64,000 nucleotides of DNA from Symbiodinium natans (lineage: Eukaryota > Sar > Dinophyceae > Suessiales > Symbiodiniaceae), in NCBI GenBank assembly GCA_905221605.1, contig CAJNDS010002254.1, positions 124,001-188,000 of the forward strand, read 5' to 3'. A program made the translations under genes and the position numbers. Shown in pieces: positions 1 to 9,975 of this stretch (positions are counted from its first letter, which is position 1; the number at the start of each line of letters is the position of its first letter). The notes below the pieces were generated by a model, which made no database searches, was not told the DNA's origin, and saw nothing but the letters and a program-made list of their open reading frames with translations.

Positions 1-645
1 ATGTAGCTTTTAGGCACTTGGGCGCTCTGCTGACTTGGCTGGTACAACCCTAAAGCCGCGCATCCTGAAACCCTAAAGCCCTCAACTGAGTGCTCCAACT
101 TTGCACCCGACCTCGATGGCGGCAGCAACCCTCGCCGCAATCGCAGCAGAGCGGCGCACCTGGAAAAGTCGCCAAGAGAAGCGAGCCAACTGCTTGTATC
201 ACTCGAATTGTGCGGAAAACGAATATACACACACATACATATATATATATACACAGGAAAACAAAACGAACCATGTTTTTTTGTGCTTGCACCGATGATA
301 GTGACAACACCGCATACTGAGTCCAACCCTATACTGGAGGTTGGGATGTTCACCCTTATACTAACAGTCCTGAATAGGCATTGTAGTATCACCTCTTTCT
401 AATCCTCATTAGGACTTCGAAGGGGAAACATCCCAAGTTAGAGGTTTTGTGTTTCGGCTGCCCTTTTGGCAGGCTTTGGGGATAGTGCAAGGATTACAGT
501 GCTTTGGGGGCGCATTCGGGGACCACCTTTTGCGAAACCCCCGTAGAAGCCTCTCGTCTCTTCCTGCTGGCACTAGGTCGGCACATGTTGTGTGGCAGTT
601 TCGAAGTTTCAAATCCTAAGTCTGTCACAGATCTTTGCTCAAGCC
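1..645. other. No recognisable gene; small microsatellite
   Basis: Short open frames only, without recognisable motifs. A CA/TA dinucleotide run lies at about 228-256. Nothing else is supported here. Confidence 0.5.
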
Positions 646-1524
646 TCAAGCTTCTGGATGAGGTTCACTTTCGCCTTTCGTTTTTCTTCGTTTTTCTCTC
701 TCGTCTGCCCCGTCAATTGGATTCTCCACACCCTCCATGTTATTTCTGCCATACTGTCGCACGCACCTGTCAACGAAGTGGAAACCTAAGCCCGGGACGA
801 TTTGGTCGCGGATGCTGACACGCTGGAACGTAGCCTCCTTCTCCGACTGCTCCCTTTGCATCTCCGCCTCTTGCGTCTCCTCCTCCTCCTCCCGGGTCTC
901 TTCCGTCTCCTCATCCGACTCCTCTTCTTCGGTCTCCTCCTCCTCCTCTGACCCCTCCTCTTCCGACTCCTCCTCTTCCGATGCCTCCGCAGATGCAACA
1001 CGCAGACGACGCAAACCTACACATTCAGGTTTGCAGCCGGCTTGTCCGACCCAACCTCCTCCGACCAGCCTTCGACAATCGTCTCCTGCCGGGACGGAGG
1101 CAAGACTTTGCGCGCCATGCATCACGAAGCGCTGCGGCCTCACCGTGAACATCCGTGATGTAGAAGGCGCCATCGTCCGCCCAGATGTCCGCGGCGGGAT
1201 GAGCAAGGTCCACAGCGCCTTGCTCTTCCCCGCTCCACACGATGACCATGCCGTCATCCCCTCGCAACATGTGAACATGCTCAAAAGCGCAAAATACTGG
1301 CTGTGGAAGTACGCATGATACCTGCCAACATGATCCCTCCATGGACCAACAGTTTCACTGCAGCGTGACTCGCCGAAAAACACATTCAAAAACGATACTG
1401 CGGCAGGCCGAAAGTTCGTCGCACTCGCAACATAAGACAAGAAGACAGCAGAAAGGAAAGCCCCCTCTCCCCCTTCGACTCCTGCACTCCAAGAGCGCCA
1501 GGCCCTCCTCCGGAACAATAACAA
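646..1524 (-). CDS. Hypothetical acidic protein, possible host exon cluster
   Basis: I do not recognise this gene. The minus-strand frame is open for 292 codons. Its middle part (about residues 180-240) is almost pure Glu with Ser/Thr/Asp, made by a TCC/TCT-rich tract at 870-985. An overlapping minus frame at 1,025-1,342 reads like ordinary protein (it contains GDDGMVIVWSGEEQGAVDLA), so the real product may combine the two frames through a splice near 1,000-1,090; this is inference. No domain, signal peptide or membrane segment is evident. The acidic tract may instead be simple-sequence expansion that keeps frames open by chance. The plus strand of the same tract gives a Ser-rich shadow frame. 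Confidence 0.3.
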   Translation of the reverse strand: MLLFRRRAWRSWSAGVEGGEGAFLSAVFLSYVASATNFRPAAVSFLNVFFGESRCSETVGPWRDHVGRYHAYFHSQYFALLSMFTCCEGMTAWSSCGAGKSKALWTLLIPPRTSGRTMAPSTSRMFTVRPQRFVMHGAQSLASVPAGDDCRRLVGGGWVGQAGCKPECVGLRRLRVASAEASEEEESEEEGSEEEEETEEEESDEETEETREEEEETQEAEMQREQSEKEATFQRVSIRDQIVPGLGFHFVDRCVRQYGRNNMEGVENPIDGADEREKRRKTKGESEPHPEA

Positions 1525-1689
1525 TAGTATAAGTTTATTCCAGGGGATTCATTCCTCCGCTGGCCAGGCTAGGACAAAACCATGATGCAGTACTCCGCTG
1601 TCCTCCATCAACTTTGTCTTGTCAAGAGCGAAGAAACTTTATTCCCGGTCATGTAGTGCTTTGCTGCCCATGTTTTTTTTAAAGCGGGC

Positions 1690-2690
1690 GCCTCTTTACT
1701 ACATCAGTAGCACAGTAGGCCGTTCTTGTGGGGCTCGCAACTAGGTGTGAGACAAGGACATCTACTTTGAAAGCCAAACTGTACAAGCCAGCGAGTGAAA
1801 AAGAAGTCGTGACTACAAAGAAGCAACCGCTAGCGCAGAGGCCCTTATTGCAAGACAACTTAACGCAAGGCCAGCATGGTGAGACCAACGCAAACAAGAA
1901 CCTACCGGCACCAATCACTCAGCTGCCCGTCACCCATAGCAATGCTGCGCCACGTCTGGTACAGACATTAAGCGAAAGTATGGGTAGGCCGTAAGGCAAG
2001 GAACCTCCGTCACCTAAACTGCTCAACGCGTCCGTAGAGACAGTCCCCACACAAGCGCCAGGGCCGTAGCAATAGCACTCAGGACTCCTTGTTGGGCTGG
2101 TGTGGCTACACAATGCTGCCGTCGGCGCTGTGTGAGTCCGGGCGTCCTCACATAGCCATGGCCATAGAGCGGGCCTGGAGTGCTGCTTGCAAGAGGCCAT
2201 ATTCTTACAGCCCCGCGCAGCGGCCGATTTTTGAGACGGCGCAAGAGCCCCAAAGGCTGCCGACTGGCACTTGGCTCGTGTGCTTCCCAGGTACCGGGAG
2301 CCTATCGGCTTGGCATGCTTAGCCTGGTGCAGTTTAAGGCCCCCAAGGCTGCGTAACGGTCTGCAGCCAACCGCGCGTCAAGTGTGAAAGTCAAGGGGCC
2401 TTATAACTCGGAGCCCCGCGCAGCGGCCGATTTTCTGAGAGCACTTCAAGCAGGTTTACCCCGTGACTACACCTGATGCGGGACCCACAGCAAAGTGCTA
2501 GGCCTAGTCACTTCTGGACATGCTGGGATAGGTTGAAGCAGCAGTTCCTCACATCCCTTCTGGGCCTTCTGGCGAAGGTTCCGGCAGCCGTTTGCGAGGC
2601 CTAAGCACTTCTGGGCCTTCTGGAGAAGTTTTAGGCGGCCTTCTGAAGAAGTTTTAGGCAGCAGCTTAGGGTCTACTCACTGCTGGCACT
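1690..2690. repeat. Dispersed repeat family R, copy 1
   Basis: Starts with gcctctttactacatcagta and runs through the landmark gccccgcgcagcggccgatt (two occurrences) into a short minisatellite ending near 2,680. The same series of landmarks recurs at 9,976-11,430 and, in part, at 12,350-13,240. No transposase or RT is encoded. The open frames inside (for example one starting MIGAGRFLFALVSP) recur only because the DNA recurs. It is likely a non-coding repetitive element of unknown class. Confidence 0.7.
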
Positions 2691-3447
2691 CCAACTTGAG
2701 GGCACCCCTCCAGCATGAACAGGCTTGTCCCTGCCGGTTGTTCCAGGCACTTTTCCAGCACAAACAGGAGCGTCCCTGCCGGGTAAGTACTGACACAATA
2801 AGGCCTCCGCCCTATGCTGCGACTAGCACTGTCACAAGAGTGAGGAGCAGACCAGAAACCTAAGCAGCGAACCTAAACCCAAAATGCAGGAACCTGCACA
2901 CCCGCCCACTGCCACCACGCACAGAGCTGCACACAGACGAGCCCGCCAGGCTCATCAACAAGATGCCTTCGCGGAGCCCCGCAGCGCTAGGTGCATAATT
3001 GGCAAGTGGATGTGAGGAAGCATTTTGAGTAGAAGGGAATGCTACTAAAGGACATTTTGACACTACACCTCAGCTAGCCCGGCACGCTTGCACCGACTGG
3101 CAAGGACTTGGGCCCCTCAGCGTGACTGCAGGTTTTGGGATTCCCCCCCCCTCTTGGCTATTCCGGTACTCCGTGCAACGGGGGCCAGAATAACCTTTCA
3201 CACCTCCTTCATTGCACACTGCCCTTTTTGTTCTGGACCTCTCTTTATAGACCAGAATACTCCGCGCAAATAAACAAGCCCTTTCTCTCACGGCATCGAT
3301 GCCTGCCAGGATCACCTTTCACACGGCTTTCATCGCCTCATGTCCGGTTTTTTGCAATTCATTGCTTCCTGCCCGCTCATTTGCAACTCCCTGTATGCAT
3401 TCACTTCTTTGCTGCAATTCCCTCTGCTAACCACAGCATTTTTTGGG
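2691..3447. other. No recognisable gene between repeat R and copia A
   Basis: No conserved coding signal. Two imperfect copies of a segment reading acctttcacac lie near 3,190 and 3,310. A copia 3' LTR would be expected somewhere here if element A were complete. I could not find a match to its 5' LTR, so the element is taken as truncated. Confidence 0.45.
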
Positions 3448-3734
3448 TTATTGAGGGAATAGCCTAGAGGGGCACACCAAGCCAAGCACATCACATTGAG
3501 GAATTTGAGCTTTTGGTTGGGAATTTCGGTTCAGGGTACTTTGAGGAATCTCAAGACTTCCGGTGCTTTCGGGGTGACAATCTAGAGGACGTTTACTCAA
3601 ACGATCAACTTGCCATGCCAACACAAAGCATGCCGGTCCAACTTTTTCATTCTCGACAGAGATCCTTGGAAGAAAACGTAATCCCAGTACCTCAGGCGCC
3701 TCCGGCACCGTAACACCTCTCTCCATCCCACTTT
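3448..3734 (-). pseudogene. Remnant downstream of the accessory ORF
   Basis: Minus-strand sequence between the accessory ORF stop and the truncation point. It contains CCTCAAAGTACCCT-like words also seen in the equivalent place in copia D (48,398-48,530), which supports homology. No integrase begins here, and the element appears to end by truncation. Confidence 0.4.
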
Positions 3735-5544
3735 TCAGGGTGGAGCCAAAGAGAATAGGCGCTCCTGATCCGTCTGCCCCAGGCCTCCTTGCTTGGGCGC
3801 AAGTCGCTTCTGGCCAAGCTCCGTGTTTGGAGTCTCCACAGGCGCCGCTGAACTTCCCGATGCTGAGGCCCTGGCCTTGCCGAGTGGTGGAGGAGGCCTT
3901 GGTAGCCGCAAATGGGGCGGTACTCCCGGCAGGGGCGCCACATTCAGAAGCGACCATACATCCCCAATCGTCCCCACAGTCGATGCAGGAGAGGGAGGCT
4001 CGACTCCCATATCTTCTTCCACCGCTGGAACTGCAGTTGGAGAGGCTTTCACCTGTGTCGTTGGAGAGGCCTTTACACGAACAGGTGGACTCCGAGGAGG
4101 GCACATTGGTTCCGGAGGAGGCATCGAACCACGCTCCACGGCATAGATCTGGGCCAGGCGGGACTCCTCGAGGACTCCCTGCTTGACCTTTACCCGCTTG
4201 ATCCCCTCCGCGAAAAACTCGGTGCCCGGTTCCTCCAAGGTCGAGGTCGAGGAGGAACTCTCGGTCTCCTCTTCTCGGACCCTTGAAGATTCTTCCCCCA
4301 AGGCGGAGGTAGAGGAGGTAGCCGCTTTCGCCGCGGCCTTTGTCTTCGCACCGGCTTTTCGAATGGAACGCTCCTCCTTGGATACAAGAAAGATCTCGGC
4401 GTAAAAGTCGGCGGCATTTTCGAGCTCCTTCCAACAGCGCCAAGAGTCCTTTGCCAGGACGCTCTCCGGCAATTCCACCTGAATCCCACCACGAGCCCGG
4501 ACCTCCACAGCATCCCCTTCCTTCACGTTCTCCCAGTCCTTGATCGTGGAAAGAACATGTCGAAGGCCAAGCACAATGCTGCTGGAAAGACCCGAGTCGT
4601 GGATGTACTCCTCTCCTTTGCCAACGAGTTCGATGGCCTTGATCACCATGGCCTGGCTGACGCCATAGTTGACGAGGGAATATCCTTGTTGAAGACGGTA
4701 AATCCGAGCAAAGTTCGCCTCCTGCTGCTCGGTCGTCTCCATGGCAGTGTCGCAGACATACACCGTGTCCCTGACAGTTTCGCCATATTCCCCGCCCCTT
4801 TCTCGCAAACTCTCTGGCAGCTTCACAGTCATCGGTGGTACCTCGGGGAAGCCCAGGTTGTGGTGTCTCAACCACCGTTGCTCTGGAACTCTTTCTCCTG
4901 TCACAGGGGTTTCCGGATAAAACCGGCTCGAGCGGGTCAAGGCCGGGATTCGTCTCCCGACAACAACCGGGCTCTCCATCAATCCGGACAAATTTTCCAT
5001 ATAAGCGGGGTCGTTCATGACCCGACTCATAGTCTCCAAATGTCCTCCATCTTCTCGGGGTACCAAGGGATAAAGACCATCTTGCCCGACGATGTTCAAC
5101 GCTTAGGTCCCTTCGGAGACCCTCTTGGAAGTTCAGGAAGTACTGGATCCTCGGGTTCCGAAGCATCCTTTCCCAATGGGCCACACTGTAGGTGTCCCCA
5201 CTTCCAGCAGCTTCGGTCTCCGGCCCTCGGCACTCCTCCGAGGGGTCCCTTTTTGGCACATGTAGCACCGGACCCTCCGACGCCACTTCCACCGATGGAG
5301 CAGAGGCCTTCACAGGTGTTGGGGCTTTCCAAGTTCCCCACTGATCTTCTGAAGCCACCTCCGTCGGCGAAGGAGGGCAAGGCACACGAGCTATCAGGGT
5401 TGGGGCAGAAAAACGGTACCCGGTGGTAATCTCCTGGGCCTGATCTTCGGATGCCCGGGAGTCCTGGGCATTCATCGCCGCATCTTCCTCCCCAACAGGG
5501 TGAAAGCTTCCCATGAGGTGCAGCCGCGAAAGAAGATCCGTCAC
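3735..5544 (-). CDS. Accessory ORF of copia A (between protease and missing integrase)
   Basis: Unknown protein. The N-terminal part lies in the frame starting at 5,544 (MTDLLSRLHLMGSF); near 5,100 the sense shifts to the frame 5,099-3,735. In order: an acidic, Pro/Ser-rich leader, a short block with HWERMLRNPRIQYFL, about 250 residues of ordinary globular sequence ending near EIFLVSKEERS, a Lys/Ala stretch, and a Pro/Ser/Glu-rich tail ending GGLGQTDQERLFSLAPP. Copia D has a homologous protein in the same place (48,733-50,838): HWERMLRNPR matches KWRSMLRGPR, and the C-termini share GGLGQT. It shows no retropepsin, integrase, RT or envelope-type features. Its position and retention in two diverged copies suggest a real element gene rather than passenger DNA. 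Confidence 0.6.
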
Positions 5545-6547
5545 AAAAGCGGGAAAGCGTCGCGCTGTTACTGAGGAGAAGAAAAACGGCTACGGAAATA
5601 ACAAACCCCATGCCAAGCAAGTTCTTAAGAGCCTTTTTAGCGCCTTGGGTTCCAGAAAATTCAGGTTTCTTCTGGGATTTCTCAGCTCTCCCTACTCTTC
5701 GAAGAACAAAACCAAACCATGCAAACGAAAATGCAATCAACGTCAAATTTTTCCATCTTCCCGCAGCTCTTGCTCCAAAGACTAGCCGCTCCCCTTCATT
5801 GGGGTTGTAACACGACCCAATCTTGATGATCTGCATCCTGCCCTTCTGGGGTCGAGTCGTGCTGCTCAAGCCACTGCATCCCCGCCCACGTGGAGATACA
5901 ATGCCAGCAGTAATGGTGAACGTGCTGGTTCTTCTTGCGGCAGCACATATTTCTTGTTCTCTGGCAGATGGAACAACGGCAAGGGCATACTCCTGCCTGT
6001 CCAACCCGATCTCCTTGGGACGAAACCACGCCGCCCATGTTGTCGAAAATCGAAAGGGATCCTCTACCGAACAAGCGCTAGTCCAAGCAAAGCTTTCCGG
6101 CGATCGCAAGACCAATCCGCGATCTAAACTCTTCATGAAAAATCCACGGAAAAACAAACTCATGCAAAATCCAAGCCATGCCATGCACACACAAGACAAC
6201 ATGCTTCCAAACATGCCATGCTGCTTCCTTAAGGGATTTCGGGAGTTCATGCTTCCTACCTTCCTAAGGCTTTCGGCTTGAGGTCCAGAGGCTTTTGCTG
6301 GGGTCTCAAAGCTCTTGCTCTCTACCCTTGCACCCTCAACTGTCCTCATACCACGAAGCATAAACTCAAACGGAGTCCCTGATAAGAGATGCCGGGCAGA
6401 CCGCTCCTCAAGAAGGTCTTTCTTTCCTCCCTTCAGGATCGGTCCTGCGGGTACCAATTTCCTGGATTCAGCAGGAAGCGCGTCTACATCCATGTGTGTG
6501 CCTATCGGCGGGCGCTTGGAGTTCTTGGATTTCTTTCCGCTGATCGC
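5545..6547 (-). pseudogene. Post-protease segment of copia A
   Basis: The minus frame 6,493-5,096 begins in a stretch shared with copia D after its protease (both contain GTPFEFMLRG), so coding clearly continues past the protease. Beyond about 6,230 the frame choice is uncertain: one frame has hydrophobic stretches (around 6,170 and 5,600), while another, at 6,074-5,796, is unusually rich in Cys and His (RCSICQRTRNMCCRKKNQH). Which is translated cannot be decided by eye. The region separates the protease from the accessory ORF. Confidence 0.4.
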
Positions 6548-7738
6548 TCACCAGGCCCGCCTTTCCCCTATCAAACGGATGTTCTTCTTACCCCCTCGAT
6601 AGAGGCGCGACCCAGTGCGCGCAAGGTGCGTTTTCCAACCCCTCTCTGACGCGGCCCATGGAGAAATTGCATTGAAAGGCACATCCGCCACCAACACCTC
6701 TTCGAGCGTCAACGGAACGTCCCCGAAACGAACCTCCAGATCGACAACGGACGAAACGTTGATTGTCCCGCCTGAGGCATTGTAGAGCGTCACATTCCGA
6801 TCATGATACTTCGTGACTCGAAATCCAGAGATGTGGCTTGAAGAGACCATGTGACATGTTGCTCCACTGTCAACTAGCCAAACATCTCGGCCCTCTACGC
6901 ACAGTGAAGAGCAAATGTACTCCACATCTCCCTTCGAACTAATGCTCGCCAAAGTGCCTAGGCTTTCAGACGCAGGTGGTCTCTGGCAGATGCCAGGAGG
7001 TGGCTCTACAGCCAAAGGCTTAAGGACTACGGGCTCCGACTTCTCAGGCCTCGCCGGGCTCAGTTCTCCTCGTCCAGAAAGTGGCTGAGAGAACCTCATG
7101 GCCATCACTGTGGCTCCATGACCAGAAGTAGAAGACTCCGCCTCGGACTCTGGCTCTCCTTCCAGGCTTCGCGCAGCGTTCTTCTTCTTCTTCTTCTGCT
7201 TGTCTTTGCCCTTTCCTTTTCCTTTCTTGTCCTTGCCGCCACCTTTGCCACCTTTGTCGCCTTTGTCGCCCTTAGCAGAGGGAGGCTTTCCGCCACGTGG
7301 GGTTCCAGGCTCACCTTTGCGGTCGCCTTTACCCCCCTTCTTCTCTCTGGCTTTGCCTTTGCCCTTATCGGGTTTAGCATCGCCACGCTCGTCCCTTTGC
7401 TTGGCCCAACACTTGTCCTTCTTGTGGCCTTTGCGACCGCAATAGTCACAAAGGATATCATCGTTCATGGAACGAGACGATGAAGTCGGGATGGGCTCAC
7501 ACATCCTCAACTGTTCCTCGAAGTACTTGAGGCTCTTTGTGAGCTCACCCCAAGACTGGGCATTTCCGGAAGGGCTACATACTGCCGTGCCTGGTGCGAC
7601 ACGGCCTGCAGCAGCAAGGAACAACAGTCGGCTTCTGAAAGCTTGAGCTCCGGAAAGTTGCTCAGCTTCACTTCTGCCTTGGCGATGCCATCCTCTAAGT
7701 GTCGGATGATGTCCATGGGCTTTTTGAGGTGGCCGCAC
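6548..7738 (-). CDS. Copia A Gag C-terminus, zinc knuckle and retropepsin-type protease
   Basis: A minus frame of 396 codons. The first ~60 residues may be out of frame, because Gag proper runs in the overlapping frame until about 7,540. A CCHC nucleocapsid knuckle CDYCGRKGHKKDKC lies at 7,451-7,409, followed by a long Lys/Gly-rich basic stretch. The aspartic protease follows with the active-site motif WLVDSGATCH at 6,883-6,851, where the DSG triad supplies one catalytic Asp per monomer. Downstream strands (VRFGDVPLTLEEVLVADVPF) are typical of copia proteases. The enzyme would cleave the Gag-Pol polyprotein inside virus-like particles. Copia D carries the homologue at 51,238-51,876. Confidence 0.85.
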   Translation of the reverse strand: MRPPQKAHGHHPTLRGWHRQGRSEAEQLSGAQAFRSRLLFLAAAGRVAPGTAVCSPSGNAQSWGELTKSLKYFEEQLRMCEPIPTSSSRSMNDDILCDYCGRKGHKKDKCWAKQRDERGDAKPDKGKGKAREKKGGKGDRKGEPGTPRGGKPPSAKGDKGDKGGKGGGKDKKGKGKGKDKQKKKKKNAARSLEGEPESEAESSTSGHGATVMAMRFSQPLSGRGELSPARPEKSEPVVLKPLAVEPPPGICQRPPASESLGTLASISSKGDVEYICSSLCVEGRDVWLVDSGATCHMVSSSHISGFRVTKYHDRNVTLYNASGGTINVSSVVDLEVRFGDVPLTLEEVLVADVPFNAISPWAASERGWKTHLARTGSRLYRGGKKNIRLIGERRAW

Positions 7739-8634
7739 TTAGCGTGGATCTTCATGCATGCCTCTCGCACATAGACCGCCTCCATCCGGGACACTATCGA
7801 GTAGTTCATGTGGATGGTGCGAACTGCCTCGTAGCCGGTCGCAGACATGTTCTGTCTCTTGCTGCAGCTTCGAAGCAATTCCAAACCACGTTCCCACTTG
7901 GCCAAACTTTGCGAAAGCAGGTAAAACAGCTTCGCTGACCGTGCTGCGGTGTCAGCTGGCAAACGGTCCTGTTGGATCTCGTCCTTAACACCTATGCAGA
8001 GTCGAAGCTCGTTCACGTAGGCCTCATCTTGCAGCGCCAACCATGAACTCAGCGTCTCCAAGAAACCATGCCAAGCCTCGATTTCTCGCATCCTGTCTCT
8101 TCCCATCTCTTGATGAGCTATGACAGGCAGCTGTGGCAGGTATTTGTCTGCACGGTTGGACGCCGTCCCACCGCTTCCAGCTGGCTTCGGCCCTGAACTG
8201 CTACTTGCCGATGCTGTCCCCGAAGTTGAAAACGGGTCACGGTTCGCGACTGGAACTGCTTCCTTCTTTGCTTCTTCCTCACGTTCACGCTCGGCCTTGA
8301 AACGCCTCTCGTCTTCCAAGTCCATTCTTCGCAGCATGGCAGAGAGCATTTGCTGTGTCTGCTTCGTCTGCTCTTGCTGCTGTTGCACCATACTCGCAAG
8401 CATCTCCAGCATGCGTTCTTGGACAGTCGGAGCAACAGGAGTTGCTGCTGGAGTTCCAAGACCCTGGAAAGGGTTAGCTCCAGCTGTCTGCTGGCCACCA
8501 GGCTGGCCAGTACCAAACAGCAACTCTTCCTCCTGCTGCGTTGTCTCGGGTGGCACAGGAATCTCAGCGGCTACGGAGCCTGCTGGACTCGCTAGAGGAC
8601 TCTGCCCTGTAGGCTGAGACAGAGGCGCGGCCAT
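7507..8634 (-). CDS. Copia A Gag (capsid region)
   Basis: Starts at the ATG at 8,634, 27 nt downstream of the primer binding site. The N-terminus is Pro/Gln-rich with a coiled-coil-like Gln run (MVQQQQEQTKQTQQM), then a charged segment, then a helical capsid-like region (about residues 170-350). Homologous blocks occur in copia D, such as AMLRRMDLEDERR versus AVLMRRMDLEEKR. It would form the particle that packages element RNA. The frame closes shortly after VALPEMPSLG, and the matching continuation toward the zinc knuckle lies in the frame of 7,738-6,548. The shift near 7,540 is either a mutation or a programmed frameshift; in copia D the same region is also broken, but differently, which favours decay. 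Confidence 0.75.
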   Translation of the reverse strand: MAAPLSQPTGQSPLASPAGSVAAEIPVPPETTQQEEELLFGTGQPGGQQTAGANPFQGLGTPAATPVAPTVQERMLEMLASMVQQQQEQTKQTQQMLSAMLRRMDLEDERRFKAEREREEEAKKEAVPVANRDPFSTSGTASASSSSGPKPAGSGGTASNRADKYLPQLPVIAHQEMGRDRMREIEAWHGFLETLSSWLALQDEAYVNELRLCIGVKDEIQQDRLPADTAARSAKLFYLLSQSLAKWERGLELLRSCSKRQNMSATGYEAVRTIHMNYSIVSRMEAVYVREACMKIHAKCGHLKKPMDIIRHLEDGIAKAEVKLSNFPELKLSEADCCSLLLQAVSHQARQYVALPEMPSLGVSSQRASSTSRNS

Positions 8635-8660
8635 GGCGTTCTACGAGCCCCGGACTAGTT

Positions 8661-8678
8661 CCGGCAGCTCCGCTACCA
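8661..8678 (-). promoter_or_regulatory. Primer binding site of copia A
   Basis: Directly abuts the inner LTR edge. On the minus strand it reads TGGTAGCGGAGCTGCCGG. TGGTA at this place is typical of elements primed by the 3' end of initiator Met-tRNA, as in many copia/Ty1 elements. Confidence 0.75.
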
Positions 8679-9196
8679 TGTGAAAAAGCAGAGCACTCGC
8701 GCAGTTCTTTTCGCAAGTCGCACTTGAGCCAAACACCGTAGTGTTCAGCATGACTGTCCATGTCAGCAGAAAGCTCTCTCCAAGAGCTCAGGTCTCAAGG
8801 CTTACAAATTCCATCTCAACTTTGCTAAACAAAGGAGGAAAGCAAAAGAAACATGCAAAACCTTTGGGGATTGCTTAAGGACTTCAAGTCTGTCTCAAAA
8901 CCAAAATGCCTCAGTCAGGTTCCCAACGCACACGTAACGGTACGAACGACGTGGGCATGCACACGGAGTGAGTAACTGCAAAGGTCTGTCCCTCAGAGCT
9001 TCACACGCACTGCTTCAAGGCTTTGCAAAGCAAGCTCAGTGCTACACTCATCACAGGGAACTGAACCAAACGTCACGCCATGCCAAAACAAGTTCTTGCC
9101 ATGCCAAAACAAAGCTCTCGCTCAGACATGCAACTGTAAGACAGTTTCTGTACTGCCAACAACTAGGCACACCAAGGAAAGTGTAAACTTTTCACA
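8679..9196 (-). repeat. 5' LTR of copia A (518 bp)
   Basis: Minus strand: starts TGTGAAAAGTTTACAC at 9,196 and ends CTTTTTCACA at 8,679, giving TG...CA termini with an 8-bp inverted end. The PBS follows with no spacer. Internal blocks (for example around ggtacgaacgacg and the start tgtgaaaaagcagagc) match the copia D LTR at 16,593-17,164. The LTR should hold promoter and polyadenylation signals; none was assigned. Confidence 0.85.
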
Positions 9197-9896
9197 CTCT
9201 GCCCAATTCCAATTTTTGATACAACATGTTTTTTTGATCTTGAGGGTTCAAGTTTAGACAAGAAGCAACACCATTGTTCAAAACTCGGCCAGCATACCAG
9301 AAAACTGTCAAAAAACCGCTCTCACCCACTGCGATGTTTGACAGCACGGTTTTTTTGATCTCGAGGGCTCTGCTCTTTCATGGTTTCAGGATGACAAAGC
9401 ACTATGCCAGCCTTATGTTCAAAGGGAGCATCTACCTGCGGTGCGGGCCCTCTTTTTGGTGGTGCCAACAGCTTGGCATTACCCAAGAGGACCATCACTT
9501 TCCAGCACTACTTGATCAGACACGCAATACACTGCATTGGGCAGAGGCTCCAGGGTTTGTCTCTGAGCCTGCAGTTCTGACACGGTGCCCCAGTAAGTTG
9601 GAGAGCAGAAGTGGGGCCATGCCCGCTGCACTCGCTTGCTAGATCGCGGTAAAAGATGGTCGTCCCCTCTGCATGGCTCAACAGGGCGGAGTCCGGTATT
9701 GCGTACTCGCTTCTCCATGACGTTACATTACTCACGTTCCAAATTGGGAAAGTTTATGAAAGGCTTCGAAGGATGCTAAGTGGGTTCTCTTTGAAGTTGG
9801 GTTCTTGGCAGAAGGTCGTCAGATCATGTGGCAGGCAGTCTTCTTCACATCTAGGTTGAAATTCCAGAAGTGCTAAAAGAAGTGGAGTGTGAAAAT
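9197..9896. other. Flank of copia A, no recognisable gene
   Basis: Begins at the outer LTR edge (the flanking pentamer is ctctg). Two imperfect copies of tttttttgatctcgagggct occur at about 9,227 and 9,349. No coding similarity was recognised. Confidence 0.45.
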
Positions 9897-9960
9897 CTCT
9901 CTCTCTCTCTCTCTCTCTCTCGCTTCTCTTCTCTTCTCTTCTTCTCTTCTCTTCTCTCTT
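9897..9960. repeat. CT/CTT microsatellite
   Basis: Pure CT dinucleotide run followed by CTTCT-type units, immediately left of family R copy 2. Confidence 0.9.
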
Positions 9961-9975
9961 AGCATTGGACTGACG

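Larger units (their letters stand above)
3448..9196 (-). mobile_element. Copia A: 3'-truncated Ty1/copia-type LTR retrotransposon
   Basis: On the minus strand the order is 5' LTR (9,196-8,679), primer binding site, gag, zinc knuckle, retropepsin-type protease, a post-protease segment and an accessory ORF. Integrase, RT and RNase H, which copia elements carry after the protease, are absent and no 3' LTR was found, so the element lost its 3' half. It belongs to the same family as copia D: the LTRs share long blocks, and gag, protease and accessory ORF align. At least two frameshifts break the coding region (near 7,540 and near 5,100), so it is a non-autonomous relic. Confidence 0.8.

Noticed and set aside
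737-1318. Plus-strand Ser-rich frame
   Set aside because: Translation of the TCC/TCT simple repeat, with no other protein-like sequence.
1679-1918. Recurring short ORF starting MIGAGRFLFALVSP (also at 9,989-10,201)
   Set aside because: Recurs only because repeat R recurs; no codon-level conservation beyond the DNA identity.
3448-9196. Repeat R copies 1 and 2 as the LTRs of copia A
   Set aside because: The true LTR, with TG...CA ends and an adjacent primer binding site, is at 8,679-9,196. R lies outside it and has a third copy elsewhere.
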